This document shows, one piece after another, positions 33,138 to 41,043 of a DNA stretch of 64,000 nt (position 1 is its first letter; each line of letters starts with the position of its first letter). The notes under the pieces were generated by a model. The model was not told where the DNA came from, did no database searches, and worked only from the letters and a program-made list of their open reading frames with translations. The position numbers were made by a program, and so were the translations under genes. The stretch covers positions 62,001-126,000 of the forward strand of contig DASYYH010000020.1 in the NCBI GenBank assembly GCA_035934015.1. Reading direction: 5' to 3'. The stretch comes from Candidatus Acidiferrales bacterium (GTDB taxonomy: Bacteria; Acidobacteriota; Terriglobia; Acidiferrales; UBA7541).

Positions 33138-33641
33138 ATGACCCTCGACAATGTACGGACGCTTTACGCATACAATTCCTGGGCAAACCATCGTGTGCTC
33201 GACGCCTGCGCGCCGCTCAGCGCCGAGCAACTCACGCAAAATTTGCACTCCAGTTTCCCTTCCGTGCGCGACACGCTTGCGCACATCATGCTCGCAGAGT
33301 GGCTGTGGCTCGAGCGCTGGCTCGGACGCTCGCCGGCTTTTCCTCCCAGTGATTTTCCTGATCTCACGGCGATTCGCGCGCGCTGGCAAACAAACGAAAC
33401 GGATTTGAGCGCCTTCATACAAAAATTGACGGCGGCGGATCTCGATCGCGCCGTTGAATACAAGAACACGAAAGGCAACGTGTTTTCGAATCCCATGTGG
33501 CAGATGCTTCAGCATCTGGTCAATCACGGCACATATCATCGCGGCCAAATCACGACCATGCTTCGCCAGCTCGGCGCCGCTCCTTCGACAACCGATCTCA
33601 TCGCTTTTTTCCGAGAGCGCGCCGGCAAATCGCACAACTGA
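33138..33641 (+). CDS. DinB-family putative metalloprotein
   Basis: 167 aa, starting at ATG 33138 after an AAGGAGG site. Four-helix DinB/YfiT fold indicated by LYAYNSWANHRVLDAC, DTLAHIMLAEWLWLERWLG and LQHLVNHGTYHRGQITTMLRQLG. The three likely metal-binding His residues are in LAHIM, LVNHG and YHRGQ. DinB-family members are small-thiol-dependent S-transferases or dehalogenase-like enzymes, and no specific function is inferable. Placed between panB and panC on the same strand, 26 bases after panB and 29 before panC, so probably co-transcribed. Confidence 0.88.
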   Translation: MTLDNVRTLYAYNSWANHRVLDACAPLSAEQLTQNLHSSFPSVRDTLAHIMLAEWLWLERWLGRSPAFPPSDFPDLTAIRARWQTNETDLSAFIQKLTAADLDRAVEYKNTKGNVFSNPMWQMLQHLVNHGTYHRGQITTMLRQLGAAPSTTDLIAFFRERAGKSHN

Positions 33642-33670
33642 AATTTCACGAGGAAATTTTTCGCGCGCGC

Positions 33671-34561
33671 ATGGAAATCATCCGCACAGTCGAATGGATG
33701 AAACAATCGTCGCGAACGGCCGAAGGCGCCGGGCGCGTCATCGGCTTTGTGCCTACGATGGGAGCGTTGCACGAAGGCCATCTTTCGCTCCTCCGCGCGG
33801 CCAAGCAGCAGTGCTCTCCCGTCGTCGTTTCGATTTTTGTGAATCCCAAACAGTTTGGTCCAAGCGAGGATTTTGAAAAATATCCGCGCGCTTTCGAAAC
33901 GGACTGCGCGCAGCTCGAAAATCTCGGCGTCGATTATCTTTTCGCGCCGGATGCGCCTGCGATATATCCGCCGGAATTTCGCAGCACAGTCCGCGTCGAA
34001 GGTTTGAGCGAAAAATGGGAAGGCCGCGTTCGCCCCGGGCATTTTCAGGGCGTCACGACGATTGTCCTGAAGCTTTTCGAAATCGTCCGACCGCGCTTCG
34101 CCTATTTCGGCCGCAAGGATGCGCAACAGGCGCGCATCATTCGCCAGATGGTTTCCGATTTGAATCTGGATTGTGAAATTGTTGTTTGTCCCATCGTGCG
34201 CGAGGCCGATGGTTTGGCCATGTCTTCGCGCAATGCGTATCTGAGCGCCGCCGAACGCCGCGCCGCCACGATTCTTTCCGGCTCTCTCGCCGCGATACGC
34301 AGTGAAATCGAACGCGGCGAGCGCGCCTGCGCGCCACTGCTCGAAAAGTTTCGCACCGCCATCACCGCTGAACCGCTCGCCAAACTGGATTACGCGGAAA
34401 TCGTTGATGCGGACTCTTTCGAGCCGCTGCAATTTCTGCGCAATGACTGCCTGGTTCTCGTTGCCGCGAAATTCGGTGCGACGCGCCTGATCGACAACAT
34501 GCTCGTTCGTATCCTGCCGAAAGATGGCGAGCACCGCGAAGAATGCGTCGTTTCACTATGA
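33671..34561 (+). CDS. panC: Pantothenate synthetase
   Basis: 296 aa from ATG 33671. Ligates pantoate and beta-alanine using ATP via a pantoyl-adenylate. Nucleotide-binding signature GFVPTMGALHEGHLSLLR (HxGH variant HEGH) and the KMSKS-like MSSRNAYLS are present. EGRVRPGHFQGVTTIVLKLFEIVRPRFAYFGRKDAQQ is the central conserved block. The C-terminal LDYAEIVDADSFEPL domain is complete. With panB it covers two of the three pantoate-to-pantothenate steps; panD and panE are not in the window. The gene ends convergent with the peroxiredoxin gene. Confidence 0.97.
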   Translation: MEIIRTVEWMKQSSRTAEGAGRVIGFVPTMGALHEGHLSLLRAAKQQCSPVVVSIFVNPKQFGPSEDFEKYPRAFETDCAQLENLGVDYLFAPDAPAIYPPEFRSTVRVEGLSEKWEGRVRPGHFQGVTTIVLKLFEIVRPRFAYFGRKDAQQARIIRQMVSDLNLDCEIVVCPIVREADGLAMSSRNAYLSAAERRAATILSGSLAAIRSEIERGERACAPLLEKFRTAITAEPLAKLDYAEIVDADSFEPLQFLRNDCLVLVAAKFGATRLIDNMLVRILPKDGEHREECVVSL

Positions 34562-34612
34562 AGAAAAGCGTGGAACCAAGGTAAACTGAAAATGGTCTGA
34601 CGTGGCAGAAGT

Positions 34613-35086
34613 TTATTTTGCTTTGGAAATTTCTTCGAGCACTTCTGCGGCATGGCCTTTCGCGCTGGCTTTATCCCACACGTGCACGATTTTCGCGTCC
34701 GGGCCGATCCAGTAAGACATGCGCACGATTCCCAGAAACGATTTGCCGAGAAAACTTTTCATTCTTCGCGCGCCGTAATTTTCGATGGCTTCGAATTTCG
34801 CGTCTGCGAGCAGAGGAAAATTCAAATTGTACTTGGCTTTGAATTTCGCCTGTAAGCCTACGGAATCGCCGCTACAGCCAAGAATCACGGTATTCAGCTT
34901 TTCAAATTTTTTCTTCGCGTCGCGAAACTCGGACGCTTCGTTGCTTCAACCGGGCGTCAGCGCCTTGGGGAAAAAGAACAGCACGACATTCTTGCCGCGA
35001 AAATCGCTGAGTTCCACCGTGCTGCCATCGTCTGCCGGCAATTTGAATTCCGGCGCGCGCTCGCCCACTTTCAAAGGTTCCCGCAT
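34613..35086 (-). CDS. Peroxiredoxin (Bcp/PrxQ type) with in-frame UGA at the catalytic Cys: probable selenoprotein
   Basis: Reading through one in-frame TGA gives a complete 157-aa Bcp-size protein from ATG 35086. The N-terminus is [11 protein letters not shown]...[27 protein letters not shown]. Residue 47, encoded by TGA at 34946-34948, is followed by [17 protein letters not shown]. In Bcp/PrxQ the motif is TPGC(T/S)xEAC, so the TGA replaces exactly the peroxidatic cysteine. The PrxQ resolving Cys (five residues on) is Ser here. The downstream half ([43 protein letters not shown]) is intact and shows no decay. The gene is 18 bases downstream of gatB, likely in the same transcript. It should reduce peroxides; a pseudogene or sequencing error is the alternative. 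Confidence 0.85.
34917..34936 (-). promoter_or_regulatory. Candidate bacterial SECIS hairpin after the UGA
   Basis: In the mRNA sense, bases 10-14 after the UGA (GCGUC) pair with bases 25-29 (GACGC), enclosing a loop that begins CG. This meets the loose bacterial SECIS description: a short stem within the first ~40 bases, with a G among the first two loop bases. UGA-to-loop spacing is at the short end of the known range (14 bases between, or about 17 counted from the U). It lies inside the coding sequence, as bacterial SECIS elements do. It is a hand-drawn fold, not a computed one. Confidence 0.5.
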
Positions 35087-35104
35087 CGCGTTCCCTCTTC
35101 TTGA

Positions 35105-36601
35105 TTACGCCAGCAAACGTTTCAAAATTTCATTCACATCCTGCGGATTCGCGCGACCGCGCGATTCGCGCATGACCTGGCCGACAAAAAATTTGAAGAC
35201 GCCCTCGTTGCCCGCGCGAAATTTGGCGACGTTCTCAGGATTGCCTGCAATGACACTGCGGCAAATGGCCTCGACACTACCCGTATCCGTGATGGGCGCG
35301 AGACCTTCGGCGGCAATCACATCCGATGCCGATTTTCCGGCCTCAAACATTTTTGCGAAAACGCGTTTGCCGATGGCTCCGGTGATTTCTCCGCTTTCGA
35401 CGCGGCGGAGCAAATCCGCGAGCGCTTCAGGCCGCACCGGTGAATCGCCGATTTCTTTTTCCCCTTCGTTGAGGCGGCGCAACAGTTCCGTTTGAATCCA
35501 ATTCGCCGCGAATTTCGCGCTGGCACCGGCTCGAACGACAGCCTCGAAATAATCGGCACGCTCACGCGTCTCGGTCAAAACTCCGGCGTCATACGCAGTG
35601 ATGCCATATTTCTCCAAGAACCGCGCGCGTTTCGCGTCCGGCAACTCGGGCATGGAGCGGGCAATTTCCTCTTTCCACGCGGCGAGGACCTGCACGGGCA
35701 GAAGATCGGGATCGGGAAAATAGCGGTAATCGTGCGCGAATTCCTTGGAGCGCATGGATTCCGTGCGACCCGCAGCGACGTTCCACAGGCGCGTCTCTTG
35801 CACAACTGTTCCGCCGGATTCGAGCACGCCGATTTGGCGCTCGATTTCGTATTCGAGAGCGTGCTGCAAATAGCGGAAGGAATTCAGATTTTTCACTTCG
35901 ACCTTCGTGCCGAATTTTTCGCTGCCGCGCAATCGCACGCTTACGTTTGCATCGCAGCGCAGCGAGCCTTCTTCCATATTGCAGTCGCTCACCTGCGTGT
36001 AAAGGAGCGATTGCTTCAAATTCGTGAGATAGGCGTGGGCTTCTTCCGGAGCGCGCAAATCCGGTTCGCTGACGATTTCGATCAGCGGCACGCCGCAACG
36101 ATTGAAGTCGATGTGGCTGTATTCGCCGGCATCGGCAAATCCTTCATGGAGATTTTTCGCGGCGTCTTCTTCCATGTGCAGGCGCGTGATGCCGATTCGC
36201 TTTTTATTTTCGTCGAGCGTGATTTCGAGCCAGCCGCCGAGCGCGACAGGCAATTCATATTGCGAAATTTGATAGCCCTTCGGCAGGTCGGGATAAAAAT
36301 AATTCTTGCGGGCAAAGCGGGAGCGCTCCTGAACGTTACAATGCAAGGCCAGCGCTGCCTTCACTGCAAGCTCGAGTGCGCGGCGATTCAGTACGGGCAG
36401 CGCGCCGGGTAATCCGAGGCATACAGGGCAGACATTCGTGTTCGGAGGGTCGCCAAAGCGCGTGGAACAAGCGCAAAAGGCCTTCGTCTTTGTGGCGAGC
36501 TGAGCGTGGACTTCGAGACCGATCACGCTCTCATATCGCGCGCGCACTTCGGCGGGAATTTTTTGGCGCTCTTCTGCGGTTCGCACGCTCGCGGGACTCA
36601 T
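35105..36601 (-). CDS. gatB: Asp-tRNA(Asn)/Glu-tRNA(Gln) amidotransferase subunit B
   Basis: 498 aa, full family length. Contains the kinase-like catalytic core (VIGLEVHAQLATKTKAFCACSTRFGDPPNTNVCPVCLGLPGALPVLN) with zinc-binding Cys residues (CAC, CPVC). Further conserved segments are FYPDLPKGYQISQYELPVA, EDAAKNLH and DFNRCGVPLIEIVSEPD. The tail (about 335-498) is the YqeY-like helical domain that binds tRNA. It works with GatA and GatC, which are not in this window, to transamidate misacylated tRNAs. The peroxiredoxin gene follows 18 bases downstream on the same strand. Confidence 0.97.
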   Translation of the reverse strand: MSPASVRTAEERQKIPAEVRARYESVIGLEVHAQLATKTKAFCACSTRFGDPPNTNVCPVCLGLPGALPVLNRRALELAVKAALALHCNVQERSRFARKNYFYPDLPKGYQISQYELPVALGGWLEITLDENKKRIGITRLHMEEDAAKNLHEGFADAGEYSHIDFNRCGVPLIEIVSEPDLRAPEEAHAYLTNLKQSLLYTQVSDCNMEEGSLRCDANVSVRLRGSEKFGTKVEVKNLNSFRYLQHALEYEIERQIGVLESGGTVVQETRLWNVAAGRTESMRSKEFAHDYRYFPDPDLLPVQVLAAWKEEIARSMPELPDAKRARFLEKYGITAYDAGVLTETRERADYFEAVVRAGASAKFAANWIQTELLRRLNEGEKEIGDSPVRPEALADLLRRVESGEITGAIGKRVFAKMFEAGKSASDVIAAEGLAPITDTGSVEAICRSVIAGNPENVAKFRAGNEGVFKFFVGQVMRESRGRANPQDVNEILKRLLA

Positions 36602-36687
36602 GGAGGAGGAATTATAACATTCCTAACGGAGAGCACTGTTTCAACTGGCAGCTCTGCACGGCTTGGAGGCAGGCCAAATTGTCAGTT

Positions 36688-36747
36688 ATGGGTCAGTTTG
36701 AATTTTGACTCCTTGTGTCACGAACAAGAAAATTCAAACTGAACCAT
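36688..36747. repeat. 60-bp hairpin repeat, copy 2 (inverted relative to copy 1)
   Basis: Arms 36688-36706 and 36729-36747 (19 bp, one mismatch, core GTTTGAATTTT / AAAATTCAAAC) enclose 22 bases that include TTGTGTCACGAACAAG. Read on the minus strand it matches copy 1 at 10595-10654 closely, including TTCGTGACACAA in the centre, which pairs as CTTGT/ACAAG here. The outermost pair differs between copies (C-G in copy 1, A-T here) but stays complementary, which favours a selected hairpin. It lies between the XRE gene and gatB, both on the minus strand. Confidence 0.85.
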
Positions 36748-36760
36748 CGCGAAATTGTGC

Positions 36761-36973
36761 CTAGTCGTTTTCGGAATAGTGGAAGACGGTTTCGAGAGGC
36801 TGGCCGAATACGGCGGCGATGCGGAAGGCGGCCTCGAGCGATGGTGAATATTTTCCGAGTTCGATGGCGTTCACAGTCTGGCGTGTGACGTTGATTTTTT
36901 CGGCCAACTGCTGCTGAGTCATCTCGCCGTGTTCAAAACGCAAGCGCCTGATCTCGTTGCGGATCCTGGCCAT
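36761..36973 (-). CDS. XRE-family HTH transcriptional regulator
   Basis: 70 aa from ATG 36973. A single XRE helix-turn-helix: IRRLRFEHGEMTQQQLAEKINVTRQTVNAIELGKYSPSLEAAFRIAAVFGQPLETVF. This is the YozG/Cro-like small-regulator size. Its start overlaps the end of the membrane-protein gene upstream (TGA-TATG), so the two are co-transcribed. It probably represses its own operon. Followed by the second hairpin repeat. Confidence 0.93.
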   Translation of the reverse strand: MARIRNEIRRLRFEHGEMTQQQLAEKINVTRQTVNAIELGKYSPSLEAAFRIAAVFGQPLETVFHYSEND

Positions 36974-36974
36974 A

Positions 36975-37388
36975 TCAGCTACCGCGCCGGTACTGAATGA
37001 TTTGGCAGCCAGAACGCAAGACTTCAACTACGACAAGAATGAACAACAAAGCGTTGGTGTCGAAGATGATTGGCGGGTTGAATCCGCCGAAAAAGCAAGC
37101 GCACGCGACGCTCCCGGCGAGCGCGAGATAGGCAAAGCGCGAAGCTCTGAGATCGATCAACTTGTCGCGCTCGTCGCGCGGCACCTTGGCTTCCTTCGGG
37201 GAGAAAATGGCGACGGCAACGGTCAGCACAACTTGCGCGACTGCGAGGGCAACGATCGTTCCCAGCAAGTCGCCGGAATGAGGGCCGAATATCCCCGCGC
37301 CGGAGCGGCGGAGAGACCAAAAGTAGTTGGCGTAAATGACCGACATAGTCACCAGTGACATCCAAGCTGTTTTCTCGCGAAAGGACAT
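36975..37388 (-). CDS. Four-TM membrane protein paired with XRE regulator (DUF2178-like)
   Basis: 137 aa with AAGGAGG before the ATG. Hydrophobic segments at about residues 8-25, 40-62, 84-104 and 107-125, with a cytoplasmic loop FSPKEAKVPRDERDKLIDLRASRFAYLAL. The DERDxxIxxRA motif in such loops is seen in small membrane partners of XRE regulators (DUF2178/YoaS-type). The following XRE gene overlaps. Function is unknown, perhaps signal sensing. Upstream, TTGACA (minus strand, about 37449-37454) and an inverted TGTCAA some 25 bases on could form the regulator's operator-promoter. Confidence 0.82.
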   Translation of the reverse strand: MSFREKTAWMSLVTMSVIYANYFWSLRRSGAGIFGPHSGDLLGTIVALAVAQVVLTVAVAIFSPKEAKVPRDERDKLIDLRASRFAYLALAGSVACACFFGGFNPPIIFDTNALLFILVVVEVLRSGCQIIQYRRGS

Positions 37389-37530
37389 GGGAAGACCTCC
37401 TTAAAAGATGTAATCTAATCTTGACACAGAGTAAAAGTTATAAGACTATATGTCAAATATTATTTACATACAAGATTGTGGTTCCACAAAGCCTTTCGAT
37501 TCAATGGCTTGGGTGAGGCCTCGGGGGCGG

Positions 37531-39741
37531 CTATTTGCCGCCCCAGGTGTATTTGACGCCGGCGCGATAGTTGAGACCAAGCGCGGGATAGCCAACGGCG
37601 TATTGATATTTGCGGTCGAGGAGATTTTCGACATGGGCCATGGCCGTGATGCCGTGCCAGAGCGGGAATTGCGTTCCCATGTCGAGGCGGAAGTAGCCGG
37701 GATTGCTCGTGAAGCCGAGGCCGAGAAAATCGCTGTCGGTTTCGCGGCCGACGAAATATCCGGCAACGTTCCAATCCATGTGACGAATTGTCGCGTTCAA
37801 GATCAGGTCAGCGGAATTCAACGGACGGAGAAACAAGCGATTTCCGGGCGTGAGCGTTGGATCGAAGGCATTCGGCGCTTTGAGAACGCGCGTGTCGTCG
37901 TACGAGTAATTGCCGATGATAGCGAGCCACGCGAAGGGCCGGGCTTCGATCGTCGTGTTGACTCCGAAGGCGCGAGACAAATCCGTATTGAAGAATTCGC
38001 CGTAGCCGACGGCGTTGAGCTCCGCCGAGGGACATCCCGGCGGCACGGGCAGCGCGCACGGGCCAAACGACGGCGGCGGACACGATGCGAAGCTGACGAT
38101 ATCGCTATAGGTATTGTGAAAAAACGTCGCGGAGAATCTCACGCGATCCTGCGCGACGGCCTGATCCACACCGGCGTTGAACGTGTTGCTGCGCTCGGGA
38201 CTGAGATTCGGATTTCCGGGAAAACAAGGATCGGCTTCAAAAGATTGCACGAAGTCCGGCTCCTTAATGCCGAGGCCGTAGGAAGTGCGCAGCTTCGTCT
38301 CGCCCCAGAAATCGCTGCCGACGCGCGCGAGATAGGCAAGGCCAAGGCGCGGGACGACGCGCGTGCCAAAATCGGCATTGTCCTCGGCGCGGACGCCGGC
38401 GATGCCGGTCAAGCGCGGAAGGAATTCGTAATGCGCTTCGAGATAGCCGCCCTGATTATTGCGGCGCTCGTGCGGCCCGCCCGCGGAACCGTTTTCGACT
38501 TCGTAGTTGTAGCCGAGCGAGACAGCGCCCTTCGGGACGAGATACGTGGACTGTTCGACGAAGCCGGCGCGATTGAATTGGTTGATGTCGGTATAAACAC
38601 CGACGTCGGTGAGGTCATCACGAAAATAGGATTCGGTGCCCGCAAGATGATGCTCCCAGTGCGAGCCGGTGGAAAAATCCCAGCTGAGATTGGCGGCGAA
38701 ATCGTGCAGGCCGGACGACTGGCCGAGGATGGGAGGTTCGAGCAGAGTCTGGCCCGGCTGGCCCGCGTCGCTTGAAGAGCTGCGCAGCGAGAGCCGCAGC
38801 TGATCCGTATTGCTGATTTTGTAGCCGAAATCGCCGGAAAGCGTAGTGTCGCGAAAAGCGTCATTTGGTCCCTGACCGCTGCTATCGAAATACGAAACCG
38901 CCGAGGAATAATCGAACTGACCGAGTTTGCCGCTCAAATCGCCGCTGCCAAGACCGGTGCCGAACGTACCGCCTTCGCCAGTGAGCGTGAGGACAGGAGT
39001 TGTTGTGTCGCCGCGGTGCGTGAAGATTTGCACGACGCCGTCCATTGCGTCAGAGCCAAAGAGTGCGCTCGAAGCGCCATGAACGATTTCGATTTTGTCG
39101 ACGTTGGAGAGATCGAGATTCGACGGGTCGATGTCGCCGCCTGGCTCGTTGATGGGCGTACCATCAACGAAGAACTTGGTGTAGTTCGAGTTTCCGCCGT
39201 CGAGGAAGAATGAAGCGATGCCACCGAGCGCGCCAAGGCGCGCGACGCTGGCTCCCGCGGCGGAAGAAAGCAGGGAGGCGAGCCAAATCGCTTGGCGCTG
39301 TTCGATATCTTCGCGCGTCAGTACGGTCACCGGAGATGCGACGGTGTTTGCCGGCGCAGGCTCGGCCTGAGAAGAGACGACGACTCGCGAAGAGAGCGGC
39401 GCCAATTCCAGGCGCACGTCCCAAGTGCGCTTTTCTCCGGCCGCCAGAGTGAATTCCTTTTCCGCGCTGGCCATTTGCGGAGCAGCGACGCGGATGCGAT
39501 AGCGTCCCGGGGGAAGTTCCACAGAGAATGTTCCGTCCGCGGCGCTTTTGGATTGAATTGCGGCGGCGTTTTCGGCTGTTGAGCGAATGGAAATTCGCGC
39601 GCCGACGATGGCTGCGCCACTGCGGTCTGTGACGCGGCCGAAAATGGTTGCTGTGGATTGTGCGCAGCTGAAATTCGAAAAACCGAGAAACGCTAAAAGA
39701 GAAAAAACGGAAAGGCAAAGGAATCGAACGAAAAGTCTCAT
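37531..39741 (-). CDS. btuB: TonB-dependent outer-membrane receptor, probably for cobalamin
   Basis: 736 aa. Signal peptide (1-28), an N-terminal carboxypeptidase-regulatory-like domain (about 31-115, TIFGRVTDRSGAAIVGARI...PPGRYRIRV), then the plug (about 130-250) with VTVLTREDIEQRQAIWLASLLSSAAG and ALFGSDAMDGVVQIFT. A 22-strand-like barrel follows to a terminal aromatic segment (YRAGVKYTW). A cobalamin riboswitch lies 5' (39842-40030) and btuD is the upstream gene, so cobalamin is the likely ligand. No sequence alone proves specificity. RBS GGAGGA followed by A-rich sequence precedes ATG 39741. Confidence 0.88.
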   Translation of the reverse strand: MRLFVRFLCLSVFSLLAFLGFSNFSCAQSTATIFGRVTDRSGAAIVGARISIRSTAENAAAIQSKSAADGTFSVELPPGRYRIRVAAPQMASAEKEFTLAAGEKRTWDVRLELAPLSSRVVVSSQAEPAPANTVASPVTVLTREDIEQRQAIWLASLLSSAAGASVARLGALGGIASFFLDGGNSNYTKFFVDGTPINEPGGDIDPSNLDLSNVDKIEIVHGASSALFGSDAMDGVVQIFTHRGDTTTPVLTLTGEGGTFGTGLGSGDLSGKLGQFDYSSAVSYFDSSGQGPNDAFRDTTLSGDFGYKISNTDQLRLSLRSSSSDAGQPGQTLLEPPILGQSSGLHDFAANLSWDFSTGSHWEHHLAGTESYFRDDLTDVGVYTDINQFNRAGFVEQSTYLVPKGAVSLGYNYEVENGSAGGPHERRNNQGGYLEAHYEFLPRLTGIAGVRAEDNADFGTRVVPRLGLAYLARVGSDFWGETKLRTSYGLGIKEPDFVQSFEADPCFPGNPNLSPERSNTFNAGVDQAVAQDRVRFSATFFHNTYSDIVSFASCPPPSFGPCALPVPPGCPSAELNAVGYGEFFNTDLSRAFGVNTTIEARPFAWLAIIGNYSYDDTRVLKAPNAFDPTLTPGNRLFLRPLNSADLILNATIRHMDWNVAGYFVGRETDSDFLGLGFTSNPGYFRLDMGTQFPLWHGITAMAHVENLLDRKYQYAVGYPALGLNYRAGVKYTWGGK

Positions 39742-39841
39742 TTTTTTATCCTCCGCTCCCTCTCGCGCGGGAGTGTGAAGGCTGTCCCGAAGTTCGGGCC
39801 GCTCGCGATTTTGCGCGAGCGACGCGGGCTGCGGGATGAGA

Positions 39842-40030
39842 CTCCGCCGGTCTCCTGGCTTGGCGGCGAATTCTGGACGCGGCCTTCCCGCCGCGGTGTC
39901 GCGTCTGGCGACGAAGCACCGAAGCAGTGGCGCGCGTCCGATTATTTCCGCCCTACAGTCGCGCAGCGGCGGCGGCTTTTGACCGCCTTCCCGTGCACGG
40001 AGTCTCGTGTGATTGTCGCCGGCGGGCGCG
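39842..40030 (-). promoter_or_regulatory. Cobalamin (B12) riboswitch upstream of btuB
   Basis: On the minus strand the core blocks occur in the canonical order. These are CACGGGAAGGCGGTCAAAAG (the GGGAA...GGTnnAA region), then GCGCGACTGTAGGGCGG (the B12-box GCnACTGT), and finally AAGCCAGGAGACCGGC. Downstream, before the btuB start, lie two clear hairpins: CGCTCGCG/CGCGAGCG (about 39795-39816) and a CTCCC/GGGAG stem adjoining the GGAGGA ribosome-binding site. No U-run follows, so control of translation initiation is the more probable mechanism. It is located within the btu operon, after btuD. Confidence 0.85.
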
Positions 40031-40119
40031 GCAGGCCGCGAAGTGAGTTCACTTTCGGCTCGCCGTTTCCTACCGGTAAAACGCTGCTGGCCGCAAACTG
40101 CTACAAACTCTTCCCGCCA

Positions 40120-41043
40120 TCAATTCTTGGGCGCGGAATCGGAACTCGTGCCTGCCACTTCGTCCATGATTTCGGGAGCGTCCACGCCACCGCGTAAAAT
40201 CACGCGCGGGCGGCCGCTGGGCGCGCGGTCGACGTCTAAAGGCGTCTCGAAAACCTGCTCGAGCAGTTCGCGGCGATAGACATCCGCCGGCTTTCCCGCG
40301 GCGACGCACTTGCCGCGCTGCATGAGGACGATTAGATCGAAGAATTCCGCGGCGAGATTCAATTCGTGAGTGACGACGATCACCGTGTAGCGGCTCTGCT
40401 CGGAAAGCTCCTGCAGGCGGCGCATCAATTCGACTTTTCCGCCGATGTCCAGATTGCGCGTGGGCTCATCGAGGAGCAAGAGCAGCGGCTGCTGGGCGAG
40501 AGCGCGCGCGAGAATGACGCGCTGGCGTTCGCCGCCGGAAAGACGATCCATGCGGCGGTCGATGAGCAGTTTAGCGCCGACTTGCGCAAGGGCGTTTTCA
40601 GCCAGAAGGCAATCGGCTTCACCTTCGAAACGCAGACGATGGCCATAGGGATAACGGCCTTGCATGACGTATTCCCAAACGTACATGGGAAAGAGCAGCG
40701 AGCTTTCCTGATGAACGAGAGCTACGCGCTGGGCGCGCTCGCGGAGGCTCAACTGACTGGGTGGCGTGCCATCGAGCTCGACGCGGCCGGAGAGAGCCTT
40801 GGATTCGCCGGAAAGCAGGCGCAGCAAAGTGGATTTACCGCTGGCGTTGGGGCCGAGGACGGCGACCAATTCTCGCTGGCGCGCGCTGAAGGTCACGGGG
40901 CCGAGGGTGAATTCCGGCGCTTCGCGGCCTGCGGCGGCATAGGCGAAACTGGCCTGCTCGACGAGCAGGCGCACGGGATTCTGCATATAACCGGCGGCGA
41001 CGGTTTGACCGGCGGGGGGCATGGGCTGGCCCTGCGCGCTCAT
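40120..41043 (-). CDS. btuD: ABC transporter ATP-binding protein (cobalamin/iron-siderophore type)
   Basis: 307 aa. Walker A GPNASGKST, Q-loop LVHQESSLLFPM, signature LSGGERQR and Walker B LLLLLDEP with the D-loop N-L-D; H-loop VTHELNLAAEF. This is the FecE/BtuD subfamily. The start codon overlaps the btuC stop (ATGA). It powers cobalamin import together with the btuC permease and btuF binding protein, cobalamin being delivered from the receptor btuB. Some 60-90 residues at the C-terminus beyond the ATPase core are extra and of unknown role. Confidence 0.94.
   Translation of the reverse strand: MSAQGQPMPPAGQTVAAGYMQNPVRLLVEQASFAYAAAGREAPEFTLGPVTFSARQRELVAVLGPNASGKSTLLRLLSGESKALSGRVELDGTPPSQLSLRERAQRVALVHQESSLLFPMYVWEYVMQGRYPYGHRLRFEGEADCLLAENALAQVGAKLLIDRRMDRLSGGERQRVILARALAQQPLLLLLDEPTRNLDIGGKVELMRRLQELSEQSRYTVIVVTHELNLAAEFFDLIVLMQRGKCVAAGKPADVYRRELLEQVFETPLDVDRAPSGRPRVILRGGVDAPEIMDEVAGTSSDSAPKN

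Noticed and set aside
34613-34888. Stand-alone 91-aa protein as a truncated peroxiredoxin C-terminus
   Set aside because: Its apparent start lies in the middle of the peroxiredoxin fold and removes the active site. Reading through the TGA gives the full family protein.
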